The notes: generated by a model from the sequence alone, not told the origin. DNA of 64,000 nucleotides from CAWATG01 sp963785035 (GCA_963785035.1 CAWATG010000004.1:186001-250000), one strand, 5' to 3'. Counted from the first letter of the stretch, positions 1-8,873 are shown. Numbers and translations: made by a program.

Positions 1-1119
1 GAGGAACTGCGAGACGAAGAGGCTACCGAGGATGTACGCCTCCTTCACGCTCATCTCGAGATTGACGAGGATGGCGACGGCGAACGCGGATTGCGCGGCG
101 GTCAGAAAGAGTTCTTCGCGCTGAAGGGCGTCGAGAGGGAGTCCGTGAAGCGTCGATGAGGACAGCGCGAATGCGATCGGCAACGTTCCAACCAACAGTG
201 TCCATTGGTTGACCTTCGACGACAGCAGCGCGCCCAACCCGTCGGACGTGTCCAGACGCCAGGCGAAGAGTCCGGCGATCAAAAGTTCGGGAGCCTCGGA
301 CGCGATCGGTGCGAGCCATTGGACGAGGAGAAACTCCGAGATCCCGAACTCTGATCCCGTTTCGACGAGGCCCTCGGCGAATGGCTCGGCGGCAACGAGG
401 ATCACCCCCGCGGCGAACAGCAGCATCGCCAAAACGGTCAGGCGTCGCTTTCGTTTGGGCAACGAACCGATCAGTTCGGCCGGTCCGACAAGGTGCGGAA
501 CCCCGGCAGGCGCGCCGCTGACGCGAATCATGTACGCCACGAACAGGGCGACAAGGAAGGCCGCGTCGAACAGGGTGATCGAGCGCTTCAGCGGCAGGCT
601 GAGCGAATAGATCGTCGCGACTGCCAGGTAGGCGACATCGATCGAATGTGGCCGTTCGATCTTGACGTCGGTCTCGATCGGTCCTGCGTATCCGCCGGCG
701 GCGGCAGCCTTGCGGATGCGGTAGGCGCCAACGAGCACGACCATCGTCCAGCCCACGCCGATAAGCAGCCGATTGCCGCCGGTCATGTTGGCCAGCGCCA
801 GCGGGGCGAACCGGTCGGGGTCCTTTCCCGCCTTCCAGGTGAAGACGAAGTCGACTGCGTACTCGGGAAGGACGGCGATGAGGGCGATCAGTGCGAGGGA
901 CAGGCCCTTTGCCACATCGAGTTGGAGGGCCTCAGCAGCCCAGGCCAGCAGGAATGCGGAGCCGACCACTCCGAGACCGTAGATGGCCGCGGCAATGAGC
1001 GGCTCGGGATGGGTCCCGGATAGGCGCAGGGCGAGCGCCGGTACGGTCGCGCCCGCCGCAAGAGCGATTGCGAGGACCTGGCGGGAGACGTGGCTGGATC
1101 TGTGCTCCTCAGGATTCAC
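1..1119 (-). CDS. Sodium/calcium-exchanger family (CaCA) membrane antiporter, C-terminus cut by window edge
   Basis: The reverse strand reads open from a GTG at 1119 to the window edge (373 codons, no stop), so only the N-terminal part is visible. AGGA lies about 8 nt before the GTG. The protein is a chain of hydrophobic helices. An early acidic repeat contains AVLPEYAVDF, and a second repeat near residue 270 contains QWLAPIASEAPELLIAGLF. Two such PE-containing alpha-repeats are the ion-binding signature of the CaCA superfamily (Na+/Ca2+, H+/Ca2+ and related exchangers). The ion is not predictable. It is transcribed divergently from whiB. Family assignment is fairly secure; the exact subfamily is not. 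Confidence 0.75.
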   Translation of the reverse strand, partial: MNPEEHRSSHVSRQVLAIALAAGATVPALALRLSGTHPEPLIAAAIYGLGVVGSAFLLAWAAEALQLDVAKGLSLALIALIAVLPEYAVDFVFTWKAGKDPDRFAPLALANMTGGNRLLIGVGWTMVVLVGAYRIRKAAAAGGYAGPIETDVKIERPHSIDVAYLAVATIYSLSLPLKRSITLFDAAFLVALFVAYMIRVSGAPAGVPHLVGPAELIGSLPKRKRRLTVLAMLLFAAGVILVAAEPFAEGLVETGSEFGISEFLLVQWLAPIASEAPELLIAGLFAWRLDTSDGLGALLSSKVNQWTLLVGTLPIAFALSSSTLHGLPLDALQREELFLTAAQSAFAVAILVNLEMSVKEAYILGSLFVSQFL

Positions 1120-1141
1120 TCCGTGATCCTAGGAGGTCGAA

Positions 1142-1221
1142 ACCCGTGCTCACGGGTGTCAGACGGCCCAAGGGGCCCGAATTCAGGTTTTCGCTCCTGG
1201 TTGGGCGAAAGGATCTCGCCC
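1142..1221 (+). promoter_or_regulatory. Structured leader upstream of whiB with overlapping alternative hairpins
   Basis: The gap between the exchanger start and whiB holds several inverted repeats: ACCCGTG/CACGGGT at 1142-1157 (2-nt loop), GGCCC/GGGCC at 1165-1177, TTTCGC/GCGAAA at 1189-1210 and GGGCGA/TCGCCC at 1203-1221. The last two share the bases 1205-1208, so they cannot form together. This is seen directly. That they regulate whiB is inference; no promoter was located with confidence. Confidence 0.35.
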
Positions 1222-1290
1222 GATGCCTCAGGTTCGGGGGAAGGGAATCCGAAGAGAAAGCGTTATATGCCGTACGCCGGTGGAGGCTCG

Positions 1291-1539
1291 GTGCAGAGGA
1301 TGAAGACGATGAATTTGCCCTGGAGACAATTGGCTCGCTGTCGTGGAGCCGATCCTGAGATCTTCTACGCCGTCACTGACGAGGAAGCCGAGGAGGCCAA
1401 GGAGATTTGCTCCCTGTGTCCGGTTCGCGAGACCTGTCTGGAGTATGCGCTCGTGCATCGTGAGAAGCATGGTGTGTGGGGCGGGCTGACTGAGCGGGAG
1501 CGGCGGCGCATCCTTCGACGTCGGCGACGCAGCGCGTAG
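1291..1539 (+). CDS. WhiB-family iron-sulfur transcriptional regulator
   Basis: An 82-residue protein with the full WhiB signature: a first Cys in ARCRGADPEIFY, then the CxxC-x5-C block ICSLCPVRETC, the glycine turn GVWGGLT, and a basic C-terminus (RRRILRRRRRSA). The four Cys bind a [4Fe-4S] cluster in known WhiB proteins, and the basic tail contacts DNA. GTG at 1291 follows GGAGG by 4 nt; ATG at 1300 and ATG at 1267 are in-frame alternatives. The short N-terminus resembles WhiB1/WhiB2-type proteins, but orthology cannot be fixed by eye. It is an actinobacterial marker and one of two transcription factors in the window. Confidence 0.9.
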   Translation: MQRMKTMNLPWRQLARCRGADPEIFYAVTDEEAEEAKEICSLCPVRETCLEYALVHREKHGVWGGLTERERRRILRRRRRSA

Positions 1540-1595
1540 ACGACCGAGCGAGCTGGCTCGATTTCACGAGCCTCGGCGTCGCGATCCCTCTGGTT

Positions 1596-1621
1596 GGGCG
1601 TGTCAGTTCGGTGGCACGCCC
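1596..1621 (+). terminator. Hairpin between whiB and the acyl-CoA dehydrogenase
   Basis: GGGCGTG at 1596-1602 and CACGCCC at 1615-1621 form a perfect 7-bp stem with a 12-nt loop, about 57 nt after the whiB stop. No T-tract follows, so it is at best a weak or non-canonical terminator; it also overlaps the promoter region of the next gene. Confidence 0.25.
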
Positions 1622-1626
1622 CGTCC

Positions 1627-1632
1627 TAGAGT
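1627..1632 (+). promoter_or_regulatory. -10 element (TAGAGT) of a probable leaderless promoter
   Basis: TAGAGT fits the actinobacterial TANNNT -10 pattern and ends 6 nt before the ATG at 1639. Transcription would start on or next to the start codon, and no Shine-Dalgarno is present. No good -35 is visible. Confidence 0.45.
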
Positions 1633-1638
1633 GGCGCA

Positions 1639-2804
1639 ATGGATTTCGACCTTTCCCCAGAGCTCGCTCAGCTTCAGGCGACGGTCCGAAAGCTTGCTCG
1701 GGAACGAATCGCGCCCCGTGCCCGCGAGATCGACTCCGCCAACGAATACCCCGAGGACATCTTCCAACTCTTCGTTGATGCGGGCCTGACCGGTCTGTGC
1801 GTTCCCGACGACCTCGGTGGTTCGGGCGCTGGGATCCTCGGTCTCACGATCGCGATCGAAGAGGTCGCCAAGTACTCCAACGCCGCGTCGCTGATGCTGT
1901 TGTTGACGCGACTCCCGACGGGACCATTACTTATCGCCGGGAGTCGTGAGCTCCAAGAGCGCTACGTGAAGCCGGTGGCTGCGGGTGCCCAGCGAGCGGC
2001 GTTCGGACTCTCCGAGCCGCAGGCAGGCAGCGATGTCATGGGCATGCGAACCCGTGCGGTTCGCGACGGTGACGACTGGATATTGACCGGAACGAAGTGT
2101 TGGATGTCGGGTGTCCGCAGGCCGACTGGTACTGCGTCTTCGCCAAGACCGGTCCTGCCGATTCTCGGGCGCACGACAGCATCTCGGCATTCATCGTCGA
2201 GCGCTCGTCGCCGGGGCTTTCTGTTGGACGAACCGACAAGAAGATGGGCGTCAAGGGCGTTGACACCGGTGAATTGATCCTCGACGGCGTGCGTGTGCCT
2301 GCGAAGAATATCGTGGGCGATATCGGCGGTTTTCGTGTCGCGATGTTGGGCTTGAATGCGATGCGCCCGATTGTTGCTGCCCGGGGAATCGGCCTTGCCG
2401 AGGGTGCCTTGATGTACGCGGTCGAGTACGTCAAACAACGTGAGGCATTCGGCAAGACCATTGCGGACTTTCAGGGAATCCAGTGGAAGATTGCTCGCAT
2501 GGCAACCGAGATCGAGGCAGCCCGGCTGCTCACCTATCGGGCTGCGATCATGGCTGACAACGGTCAGTTCACCAAGGAATGGGTTCCCTACCTTTCGATG
2601 GCCAAGTACTACGCAACTGAACTTGCGGTAAGAGTCTCGGGCGAAGCGCTGCAATTGATGGGCGCAGCTGGTTACATGGAGGACCATCCGCTCGAGCTCT
2701 TCTATCGCGATGCCAAACAACTGACCATCGTGGAAGGCACGAGCGAAGTGCAACTTGGTTTGATCGCTCGGGGTGTCCTCAGCCAAGACCTCTGGTGGAA
2801 CTAG
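1639..2804 (+). CDS. Acyl-CoA dehydrogenase, one frameshift
   Basis: FAD-dependent alpha,beta-dehydrogenation of an acyl-CoA. The N-terminal part runs in one frame to GTKCWMSG and the rest in another (ADWYCVFAKT onward). Adding one base at about 2114 restores a continuous protein of about 388 residues, the usual length of the family. Family marks include FGLSEPQAGSD, the C-terminal helix AMLGLNAMRPIVAARGIGLA, and IVEGTSEVQ, which carries the catalytic Glu. The apparent leaderless start lies at 1639. It stands between whiB and trpD and has no catabolic partner beside it. The break is probably a sequencing deletion; a true pseudogene cannot be excluded. Confidence 0.85.
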
Positions 2805-2893
2805 GACTCCGTTGGAATTGGGACGCTGGTGCGACGCCTATCTCAGGTGGTCGTGAATCCTCGGTCAGGAGTTGGAACGTCGGTGCGAGCAAC

Positions 2894-3994
2894 ATGACCG
2901 CTGTTGGAGGGACTGACGCATCCAACCGGGCGTCCGCGCTCGATGGCCAGTTGTTCGCCGATGTGATCGGTGCGCTGATCCGAGCCGAGAGCCCGCCAAC
3001 GGCATCGATCGAAGGTGTCATGGCTGCCATCCTCGAAGGCCGCGCGACCGATGCCCGTATCGCCGGCTTCTTGGTGGCATTGCGGGCGAAGGGTGAGACG
3101 CCGACGGAGCTGGCCGCAATGGTCCGCTTGATGTACCGGTACAGCCAGCACGTCGTGGTGGCGCAAGATCATGCCCGCGGCCCACTGATCGACACCTGTG
3201 GGACCGGCGGCGATGGCGCAGGAACGCTCAACGTCTCGACACTCGCTGCGCTGATCGCAGCCGGTGCGGGAGCACGCATCGCCAAGCATGGCAATCGGGC
3301 GGCATCGTCGAGGTGCGGCTCGGCGGACGTGCTCGATGCGCTCGGTGTCTCGATTGAATTGGGCCCCAAGGGTGTGGCCAGTTGCATCGAGCAGGTCGGG
3401 ATCGGGTTCTGTTTCGCCCCTACGTTTCATCCGGCGATGCGCTTCGCAAGCAAGGTCCGTCGTGAACTCGGCGTTCCGACGACCTTCAACTTCCTCGGTC
3501 CTTTGGCCAATCCCGCGGGGGTCCGCCACCAGGTTCTGGGAGTTTCGGACCCCTCGATGGCTGAACGGATGCTGGCCACGCTCGTCGAGCTACAAGCGGA
3601 GCACGTGTTGGTTGTCTTTGGTCATGATGGCCTCGACGAGTTGACATTGACGACCTCGTCAACGGTGATCGAGCTTCGAGACGGCACGACGCGCCGGTAC
3701 GAAGTCGATCCCCGCGAGCTCGGCCTCGAGTTGGTGCCGTCCGGCGACCTTGGCGGAGGCGACGCCACAGTGAACGCGCAGATCATTCGTGATGTCCTCG
3801 GCGGAAAGGCCGGCGGCGCGCGCGACGTCGGGGTCCTCAACGCTGGGGCAGCCCTGTTGGTCGCAGGTCAGGCCCGGGACCTTGCAGACGGGGTGGCGAA
3901 GGCGGCCGGCGCGATCGACGACGGACGTGTGCAGCGCGTGCTCGATGATCTCGTGCTCGTGAGTCAGTCGGCCCGCTCGCTCGATGGGGCCTAG
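2894..3994 (+). CDS. trpD: Anthranilate phosphoribosyltransferase
   Basis: Transfers phosphoribose from PRPP to anthranilate in tryptophan biosynthesis (cytosol). The 366-residue product carries the PRPP loop DTCGTGGDGAGTLNVST, the anthranilate-site block KHGNRAASSRCGSADVL, FAPTFHPAMRFA and RRELGVPTTFNFLGPLANP, in family order and spacing. ATG 2894 is preferred over an in-frame start at 2795 because the extra 33 residues are not family-like and overlap the upstream gene. No other trp gene is nearby. A divergent TrpD-like paralogue is possible, but all key motifs are intact. Confidence 0.9.
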   Translation: MTAVGGTDASNRASALDGQLFADVIGALIRAESPPTASIEGVMAAILEGRATDARIAGFLVALRAKGETPTELAAMVRLMYRYSQHVVVAQDHARGPLIDTCGTGGDGAGTLNVSTLAALIAAGAGARIAKHGNRAASSRCGSADVLDALGVSIELGPKGVASCIEQVGIGFCFAPTFHPAMRFASKVRRELGVPTTFNFLGPLANPAGVRHQVLGVSDPSMAERMLATLVELQAEHVLVVFGHDGLDELTLTTSSTVIELRDGTTRRYEVDPRELGLELVPSGDLGGGDATVNAQIIRDVLGGKAGGARDVGVLNAGAALLVAGQARDLADGVAKAAGAIDDGRVQRVLDDLVLVSQSARSLDGA

Positions 3995-3996
3995 AG

Positions 3997-4704
3997 ATGG
4001 CGAAGGCGCTCCAGTGTCCGCAATGCAGCTTCAAACATCGCATCACCACGCTCGGCCCTTTGGGAAAGACCATCGAGTGCCAGCAATGTGGCCAGCTCCT
4101 CCGCGTTCCAGAGGCATTCCGTGCCCGCGAGTCCGTTGCGGCGCCGACCAATGGGCGCGGCATTGTCCAAGAAGACGACGTTGCTGGGGTTGGCGCCGAA
4201 CGCACACTGCTCGACGTCGACCGTGCGCTTGTCGCCGAGCCGATTGAGGACCGCCGGGCTGCGGTGCGCGCTGCGGGTGCTGCGTTCGCCGCAAATGGAA
4301 CCATGGTGGTCGGGGTTTCCGAAGCGTCGCCGCAGGGCGATCCGAGAGCTTCCGGCGTTCAGGTCAGCACCCCGTCCCTTGCTCGACTCGCGATGCTCGA
4401 CACGCGGTCACGGCCCCGGACGATCCTGGATCGTACGGTGGTGAAGTTGTTGGTCTGGATCGCTGCGTTCGCGGTGGGAGCTGTCGTAGTTCTCAAGCTT
4501 GGCACCGGTTGGGGATATCTCAGCAAGGAACGTGGTCTCGAAATCGTCAACGGTTCCGGACTCATGGACCGTTACTCGCACGTCGCGATACTCGTTGTCA
4601 TCTGGGCGGCGGTGACTGCAACGCTGGTGCAGATCATCTGCGAAGGCGGCCGCGCGCTGGTTCTACACCTGCAGACCTCACGCGGTTCAACCTCCGAGGC
4701 GTAA
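3997..4704 (+). CDS. Zinc-ribbon membrane protein of unknown function
   Basis: A 235-residue protein starting 2 nt after the trpD stop, so probably co-transcribed. Residues 7-31 form a treble-clef/zinc-ribbon (CPQC ... CQQC). A long low-complexity linker follows, then two hydrophobic segments near residues 150-165 and 185-205 (WIAAFAVGAVVVL; VAILVVIWAAVTATLV). This suggests a cytoplasmic zinc-ribbon head tethered to the membrane. I do not recognise the family. Its last 18 nt overlap the convergent exonuclease gene. Confidence 0.7.
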   Translation: MAKALQCPQCSFKHRITTLGPLGKTIECQQCGQLLRVPEAFRARESVAAPTNGRGIVQEDDVAGVGAERTLLDVDRALVAEPIEDRRAAVRAAGAAFAANGTMVVGVSEASPQGDPRASGVQVSTPSLARLAMLDTRSRPRTILDRTVVKLLVWIAAFAVGAVVVLKLGTGWGYLSKERGLEIVNGSGLMDRYSHVAILVVIWAAVTATLVQIICEGGRALVLHLQTSRGSTSEA

Positions 4705-6276
4705 CGGCGAGGCGAGCGTTCCATGGACGTGGACGACGCGGATCTCGTTCCGCTCGACACTCGCGTGAAGCCACCGCGAGACGACCAGGATTTCGTCATC
4801 GAAATCCGTGGTGAACGCATCGTCGCTAGAGGCCGTATCCGAAGATCGAGGTGTGGGAAGTTCAAGCTGTTCTCCTTCGATCTGTAGCTGGCCGGCGACG
4901 AGGATGACAGGACCGTCGGGACCGTCGAGCACGACTCGGCCGGCGTCGCGAAGCATCTTGATGTGGCGAAGGCGCTCGATTGTCCGTCGAATCAGCTCGA
5001 TGTCGTCGCGCGCCGCGGCCGCGTCTTCGTAACGCTCGGCGTCAGAGCACGCATGCATGCGGCGAGTGAGTCGGTCCATGAGCGGATGCGGATCACCGCC
5101 GATTGCTTTGCCGACGATTTCGGCGAAGTCGTGGTCGGCCTCACCGGACCGAGCGCCGACGGACAATTCGAGAGCGTGCTTGAGTTGGGTGGCGACGCGC
5201 GAGGACTGAAGCGGACCAAGGGCCTTGGACCCGCTTCCCGGTTTCGCTCGAACCACGGACAAGCGCGAGTAGCCGGCTTTGGTCACGAGCACGAGAAACG
5301 CCGCCGGCTGCGGCGAACGCTTCCCGACTTGATTGAAGCGGGGCCGGAACTTGCGGATGAGACGAAGCTCGCGGACTTCCGCCTCGAATGCATTCCTACA
5401 GACGCGGTGTTCGATGCGCGCGGTTGCCCGTAACAGTTGCGGGATCTTGCGGCGGTCATCGCTCGAGAAGTACGACCGCACGCGTGATCGGAGGTTCGTG
5501 GCCTTACCGACGTAAAGGATGTTGCCGTCGCCATCTCGGAAGGCGTAGACGCCCGGCTCGCGCGGGAGAGAACCAGTCAGTGCAAGCTTGCCCGCTGATG
5601 GATGCCTCTGGATCGTGGGTAATGCCAGGAGGTCGTCGAGGCCGAGAACTCCCAAGCTGCCGGCGCGTTCGAGGAGTGCGTGGAACACCTCTGCGGTGGC
5701 TCGTGCGTCGTCGAAGGCGCGATGGGTCGGTTGGACTGCAGCGCTGACGAAATGGGCAAGCGTCGACAGCTTGAAGTTGGGCACCTCCTCACGCCAGAGT
5801 CGACGGGCGAGCGCCAGCGTGTCGACCGATCGGTTGCTCAGCGCCTCGTACTCGTGGCCCCGCAAGGCTGCGTTGAGAAATCGCAGGTCGAAGCTGATGT
5901 TGTGGCCGACGATCACCGATCCACCGACGAATTCGAGAAACGACGGCAAGACCTCGGCGATCGGTGGCGCCGGTCCGAGCATCGACTCGGTGATGCCTGT
6001 CAGAAGGGTGATGATCGGCGGTAGCGCCACACCTGGGTTGATCAGCGTTTGGAACGTTCCGATGAGTTCCCCACCGCGGTACTTGGCTGCGCCGATTTCG
6101 GTGATGGCACAGATGTCCGGAGCGGTTCCCGTTGTCTCAAGATCGACAACGACGAAGGTGACCTCTGAAAGGGGCGTTCCAAGGTCGTCGAAGCTGCCTT
6201 GCCGAGGCGCTAGAGGAATAGCCGGCGCCGGGGACCTCGCGCCCGCGTATCGGAGGTGAAGGTTCGCTCGCCTCAT
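4687..6276 (-). CDS. DEDDh exonuclease fused to UvrC/Cho-like GIY-YIG endonuclease domain
   Basis: About 529 residues. The N-terminal half is a DnaQ-type 3'-5' exonuclease with DLETTG near residue 46, HNISFDLRFL in the middle and HRAFDDARAT as the third motif. A GIY-YIG domain follows (GVYAFRDGDGNILYVGKATN), as in UvrC and Cho, and then a UVR-like helix (AERYEDAAAARDDIELI). This architecture is known from actinobacteria such as mycobacteria and points to nucleotide-excision or single-strand incision repair. ATG 6276 is preferred over TTG 6285, because the TATGAT -10 ends 8 nt upstream of it and no ribosome site is present. A LexA box overlaps the promoter, so SOS induction is expected. Confidence 0.9.
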   Translation of the reverse strand: MRRANLHLRYAGARSPAPAIPLAPRQGSFDDLGTPLSEVTFVVVDLETTGTAPDICAITEIGAAKYRGGELIGTFQTLINPGVALPPIITLLTGITESMLGPAPPIAEVLPSFLEFVGGSVIVGHNISFDLRFLNAALRGHEYEALSNRSVDTLALARRLWREEVPNFKLSTLAHFVSAAVQPTHRAFDDARATAEVFHALLERAGSLGVLGLDDLLALPTIQRHPSAGKLALTGSLPREPGVYAFRDGDGNILYVGKATNLRSRVRSYFSSDDRRKIPQLLRATARIEHRVCRNAFEAEVRELRLIRKFRPRFNQVGKRSPQPAAFLVLVTKAGYSRLSVVRAKPGSGSKALGPLQSSRVATQLKHALELSVGARSGEADHDFAEIVGKAIGGDPHPLMDRLTRRMHACSDAERYEDAAAARDDIELIRRTIERLRHIKMLRDAGRVVLDGPDGPVILVAGQLQIEGEQLELPTPRSSDTASSDDAFTTDFDDEILVVSRWLHASVERNEIRVVHVHGTLASPLRLGG

Positions 6277-6284
6277 CGGTCGCA

Positions 6285-6306
6285 ATCATAGCGAACATAT
6301 GTTCGC
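6285..6306 (-). promoter_or_regulatory. LexA/SOS box overlapping a leaderless promoter
   Basis: GCGAACATATGTTCGC (6291-6306) is a perfect 16-bp palindrome with the CGAAC-N4-GTTCG core of actinobacterial and Bacillus LexA sites; its centre also fits CGAACRNRYGTTCG. On the minus strand TATGAT (6285-6290) abuts it as a -10 hexamer, 8 nt before the ATG of the exonuclease/GIY-YIG gene. LexA bound here would cover the core promoter. Confidence 0.85.
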
Positions 6307-6340
6307 TATGTGCGGACGCTCACGTACCTCGCCGACGTGG

Positions 6341-6760
6341 CTATGCGCCCAGGAGTTGTACGACCAGCTTGCGAGTGCGGGGGCGGTCGTCGAAGTCGAT
6401 GCAGACGACCTTCTGCCAGACGCCGAGCGCCAATTCGCCTTCATGAAATGGGATGATGACCGAAGGACCAATCAGGGCAGATTTGGCGTGACTGTGCCCG
6501 TTTGTGTCGGCATTTCGTTCGTTGTGTTCCCATCGATCGTCTTCGGGCGCGATGGTCTCGAGGACTCGGTTGAGGTCGAGATTGCAGCCCGGTTCGCACT
6601 CGATTGTGGTTACCCCACACGTGGAATGAGCAACAAATACCGTGCAAATTCCATCTTGTAGGCCGGAGTTGTCGATGACCTTTTGTGCACAGGTCGTGAG
6701 GTCGTGGATCTCTCCGTGTCCCTGTGTGTCGAGGGTCAGCTCCTCGTACTGTGCGTGCAT
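6341..6760 (-). CDS. yjbQ: YjbQ family protein (UPF0047, secondary thiamine-phosphate synthase-like)
   Basis: A 139-residue single-domain protein with the family's conserved blocks: FVAHSTCGVTTIECEPG, the HN and H residues in WEHNERNAD and NGHSHAKSAL, and the C-terminal GELALGVWQKVVCIDFDDR. Family members complement a thiamine-phosphate synthase defect weakly; the physiological role is unknown. ATG 6760 gives the usual family length and is preferred over an in-frame TTG at 6796. It sits between the SOS-controlled repair gene and the divergent NYN gene, with no evident functional link. Confidence 0.85.
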   Translation of the reverse strand: MHAQYEELTLDTQGHGEIHDLTTCAQKVIDNSGLQDGICTVFVAHSTCGVTTIECEPGCNLDLNRVLETIAPEDDRWEHNERNADTNGHSHAKSALIGPSVIIPFHEGELALGVWQKVVCIDFDDRPRTRKLVVQLLGA

Positions 6761-6836
6761 TCGATCCCGATCCGGGGAAGGCTGGTGAGTGGTCAACCGT
6801 CCGCGCCTGACGGGCGCGAAGGTGACAGTCTAAGGG

Positions 6837-8483
6837 GTGATGGCTGAGGCGGCACACCCGAAGGATCGCATGGGGGATTTGCGGGTACTGGTCGATGACC
6901 AGGACCGAGGTTCCCGGCTGGACACTGGCCCTTCCGCGCCGCCAATCCCGGCGCCTCTTCTGGCCCCGTTTCTGGATGTGGCAGGGGAGCAGCTTCGTTC
7001 TCTGGCGCCGTCCGCCGTTCCCATGAGCCTGAGGCCCTTGACGGGCTTCGATCGGCGCGGGTTGGCTCGAAGCGCCGCTCGTCAACAATTGCTCGCAGCT
7101 ATCGAGCACGACGTGTCCTTTCGTGAGCAGGTCGCCGATCGATTCCTGCAACGTGGCGAGGTCGCCGCAGTGCTGGCGGCCTGGTCACCCGACAGCGCAA
7201 TTGTGCGTATTACCGAAGCTGCTGCGCGTTCGGATCTTCCCTTATGGGCGTCTGCGCTATATGCACGTCGCCCTGTCCTCTGGCAATACGGTATTGGGGT
7301 CGTATGTGCTGCGTATGACCATGCACGCCGCGATAAACAGGAACATAACGACACGCTTGCGCTGCAAACGCAGCTTTCCTCGCTCGACGAAGCATTTCGG
7401 CGCAATCGGGCGGCGTTAGCCGAGGCTCAGGCGGAACTGTCGAAGCTCGAACATGACCTGCGAGAGGAGCGCCGTACACGGCGCGCCCGCGAGGAGCAGG
7501 CCGGGCGCGAAGCGGATAGTGCGCGTGCGCGTGCAGCCGAACTCGACGCCACGCTGGTGCGTGCAAAGGCAGCGCGTGACGCAGCTGAGCGTCGCTCCGA
7601 ACGTGAGTTGCAGCGGGCACGTGAGGCGGACTCCGAGCTTCGGGATCTGCAGAGCCGGATTCGGGAACTTGAGGTAACGGTCGCCGAACAGGCGAGCGCG
7701 CTCGAAACGGCTGCGGCGCCAGGCAGCGGATTGCGATATGGCGATCTCCAAGCCCTGGCCGATGCCGCAGATTTGGCACAGCGGCTCGCAAACGGACTGA
7801 GCGGAGTCGTCGAACAAGCCCGAAGGATCATGCCGGTTGCCACGAACACCACCTCGGGTGATGTGCCCGAGCGCGCGCCGGTCCCCAACGTTAGGCGCTC
7901 GTCGGAGGTGGTGGTCCATGCCGAGGTGGCCGCACCTGCCGGGACGTTGTCGACTCAGCCTGTGCCGCGGATCACCGACGCCCGATCCGGTCCTGTTGAG
8001 CAGCGCCGCCAGACACGCGCCCGTGGACAGCGGCGTCGCATCCAAGCCCCGATTCCTGCAGGTCTGACGCTCGAATCTCCCGAAGCTCTCGATGCCTTGC
8101 TGCGGGTCGTGGGCATGGTCCTCTTTGTCGACGGGTACAACGTGACGATGCGTGCCTGGCCTGACGTAACGCCCGGAGACCAACGCGACCGGCTCATTAC
8201 AGCGCTGGGCGGGCTGCACGCCAGGACTCGCGCAGAGGTCACCGTTGTTTTTGACGGCGCCGATGTCGGGCGCCCGCCGAGCGGCAGACATACCGGTGTT
8301 CGTGTCCGTTTCTCGAACCCCGGCGAAGAGGCTGATGTGGTGGTCGTGCGTGAGGTCGCCGAACTTCCGCTCGACGTGCCGGCAGTTGTCGTGTCTTCGG
8401 ACAACTGGGTTCGCGATCACGCCGGTGAGGCCGGCGCACGGGTCGTGTCCTCGGAGACCCTGCTTCGCCTGCTCCGAGCCTGA
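6837..8483 (+). CDS. NYN-domain (YacP-like) putative RNA-processing protein with long coiled coil
   Basis: A 548-residue protein. The N-terminal ~170 residues form an alpha-helical domain seen in actinobacterial NYN proteins. Residues ~180-300 are a highly charged coiled coil. A basic, low-complexity linker follows. The last ~125 residues are a NYN/PIN-like nuclease fold with acidic sites in LFVDGYNVTM, VTVVFDGAD, EEADVVVV and VVSSDNWVRD. YacP/Rae1-type relatives cleave mRNA on the ribosome. GTG 6837 and ATG 6840 are adjacent starts after AAGGGG. The substrate is unknown; assignment of the C-terminal domain is firm. Confidence 0.85.
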   Translation: MMAEAAHPKDRMGDLRVLVDDQDRGSRLDTGPSAPPIPAPLLAPFLDVAGEQLRSLAPSAVPMSLRPLTGFDRRGLARSAARQQLLAAIEHDVSFREQVADRFLQRGEVAAVLAAWSPDSAIVRITEAAARSDLPLWASALYARRPVLWQYGIGVVCAAYDHARRDKQEHNDTLALQTQLSSLDEAFRRNRAALAEAQAELSKLEHDLREERRTRRAREEQAGREADSARARAAELDATLVRAKAARDAAERRSERELQRAREADSELRDLQSRIRELEVTVAEQASALETAAAPGSGLRYGDLQALADAADLAQRLANGLSGVVEQARRIMPVATNTTSGDVPERAPVPNVRRSSEVVVHAEVAAPAGTLSTQPVPRITDARSGPVEQRRQTRARGQRRRIQAPIPAGLTLESPEALDALLRVVGMVLFVDGYNVTMRAWPDVTPGDQRDRLITALGGLHARTRAEVTVVFDGADVGRPPSGRHTGVRVRFSNPGEEADVVVVREVAELPLDVPAVVVSSDNWVRDHAGEAGARVVSSETLLRLLRA

Positions 8484-8607
8484 CCCGACGCCAGCGGCTC
8501 TGGCCACCGGCAACGGCGGGCACCCTCCAGCAGTGTCGAAGGATGTCGTAGCTGTCACAGGGAGGCTCGATACTGCGCGGGTGATGTCGTCGACTCGAGG
8601 AGCGGCA

Positions 8608-8796
8608 ATGGTGATCGACTGTGGAACCTGCGTGATGACCGGGACGGGCGCATGTGATGACTGTGTCGTGTCCTTCATCGTGGGGCGTGAAGCTGGTGAC
8701 GCGGTGGTGATCGACGCCGACGAGGCACGAGCAGTGCGGATGCTCGCAGGCGCTGGGCTCGTGCCGGATTTGCGCCTGGTGCGCAAGGTGGGATGA
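8608..8796 (+). CDS. Small CxxC-CxxC protein, putative zinc binding
   Basis: A 62-residue ORF with GAGGAG 5 nt before ATG 8608 and an N-terminal cysteine cluster MVIDCGTCVMTGTGACDDC (two CxxC pairs). The rest is compact and ends RKVG. The four Cys could hold one zinc. Upstream in-frame starts (8581, 8584) lack a ribosome site. It follows the NYN gene by 125 nt on the same strand. I do not recognise the family; the strong start context and the cysteine pattern support a real gene. Confidence 0.65.
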   Translation: MVIDCGTCVMTGTGACDDCVVSFIVGREAGDAVVIDADEARAVRMLAGAGLVPDLRLVRKVG

Positions 8797-8873
8797 GGCG
8801 GCATCGCTCGAGGTCTTGGTCCTCACCGGCGACGTTGGGCCATGATGATGGTTCGTAGTCGACGGAGGTTGTG

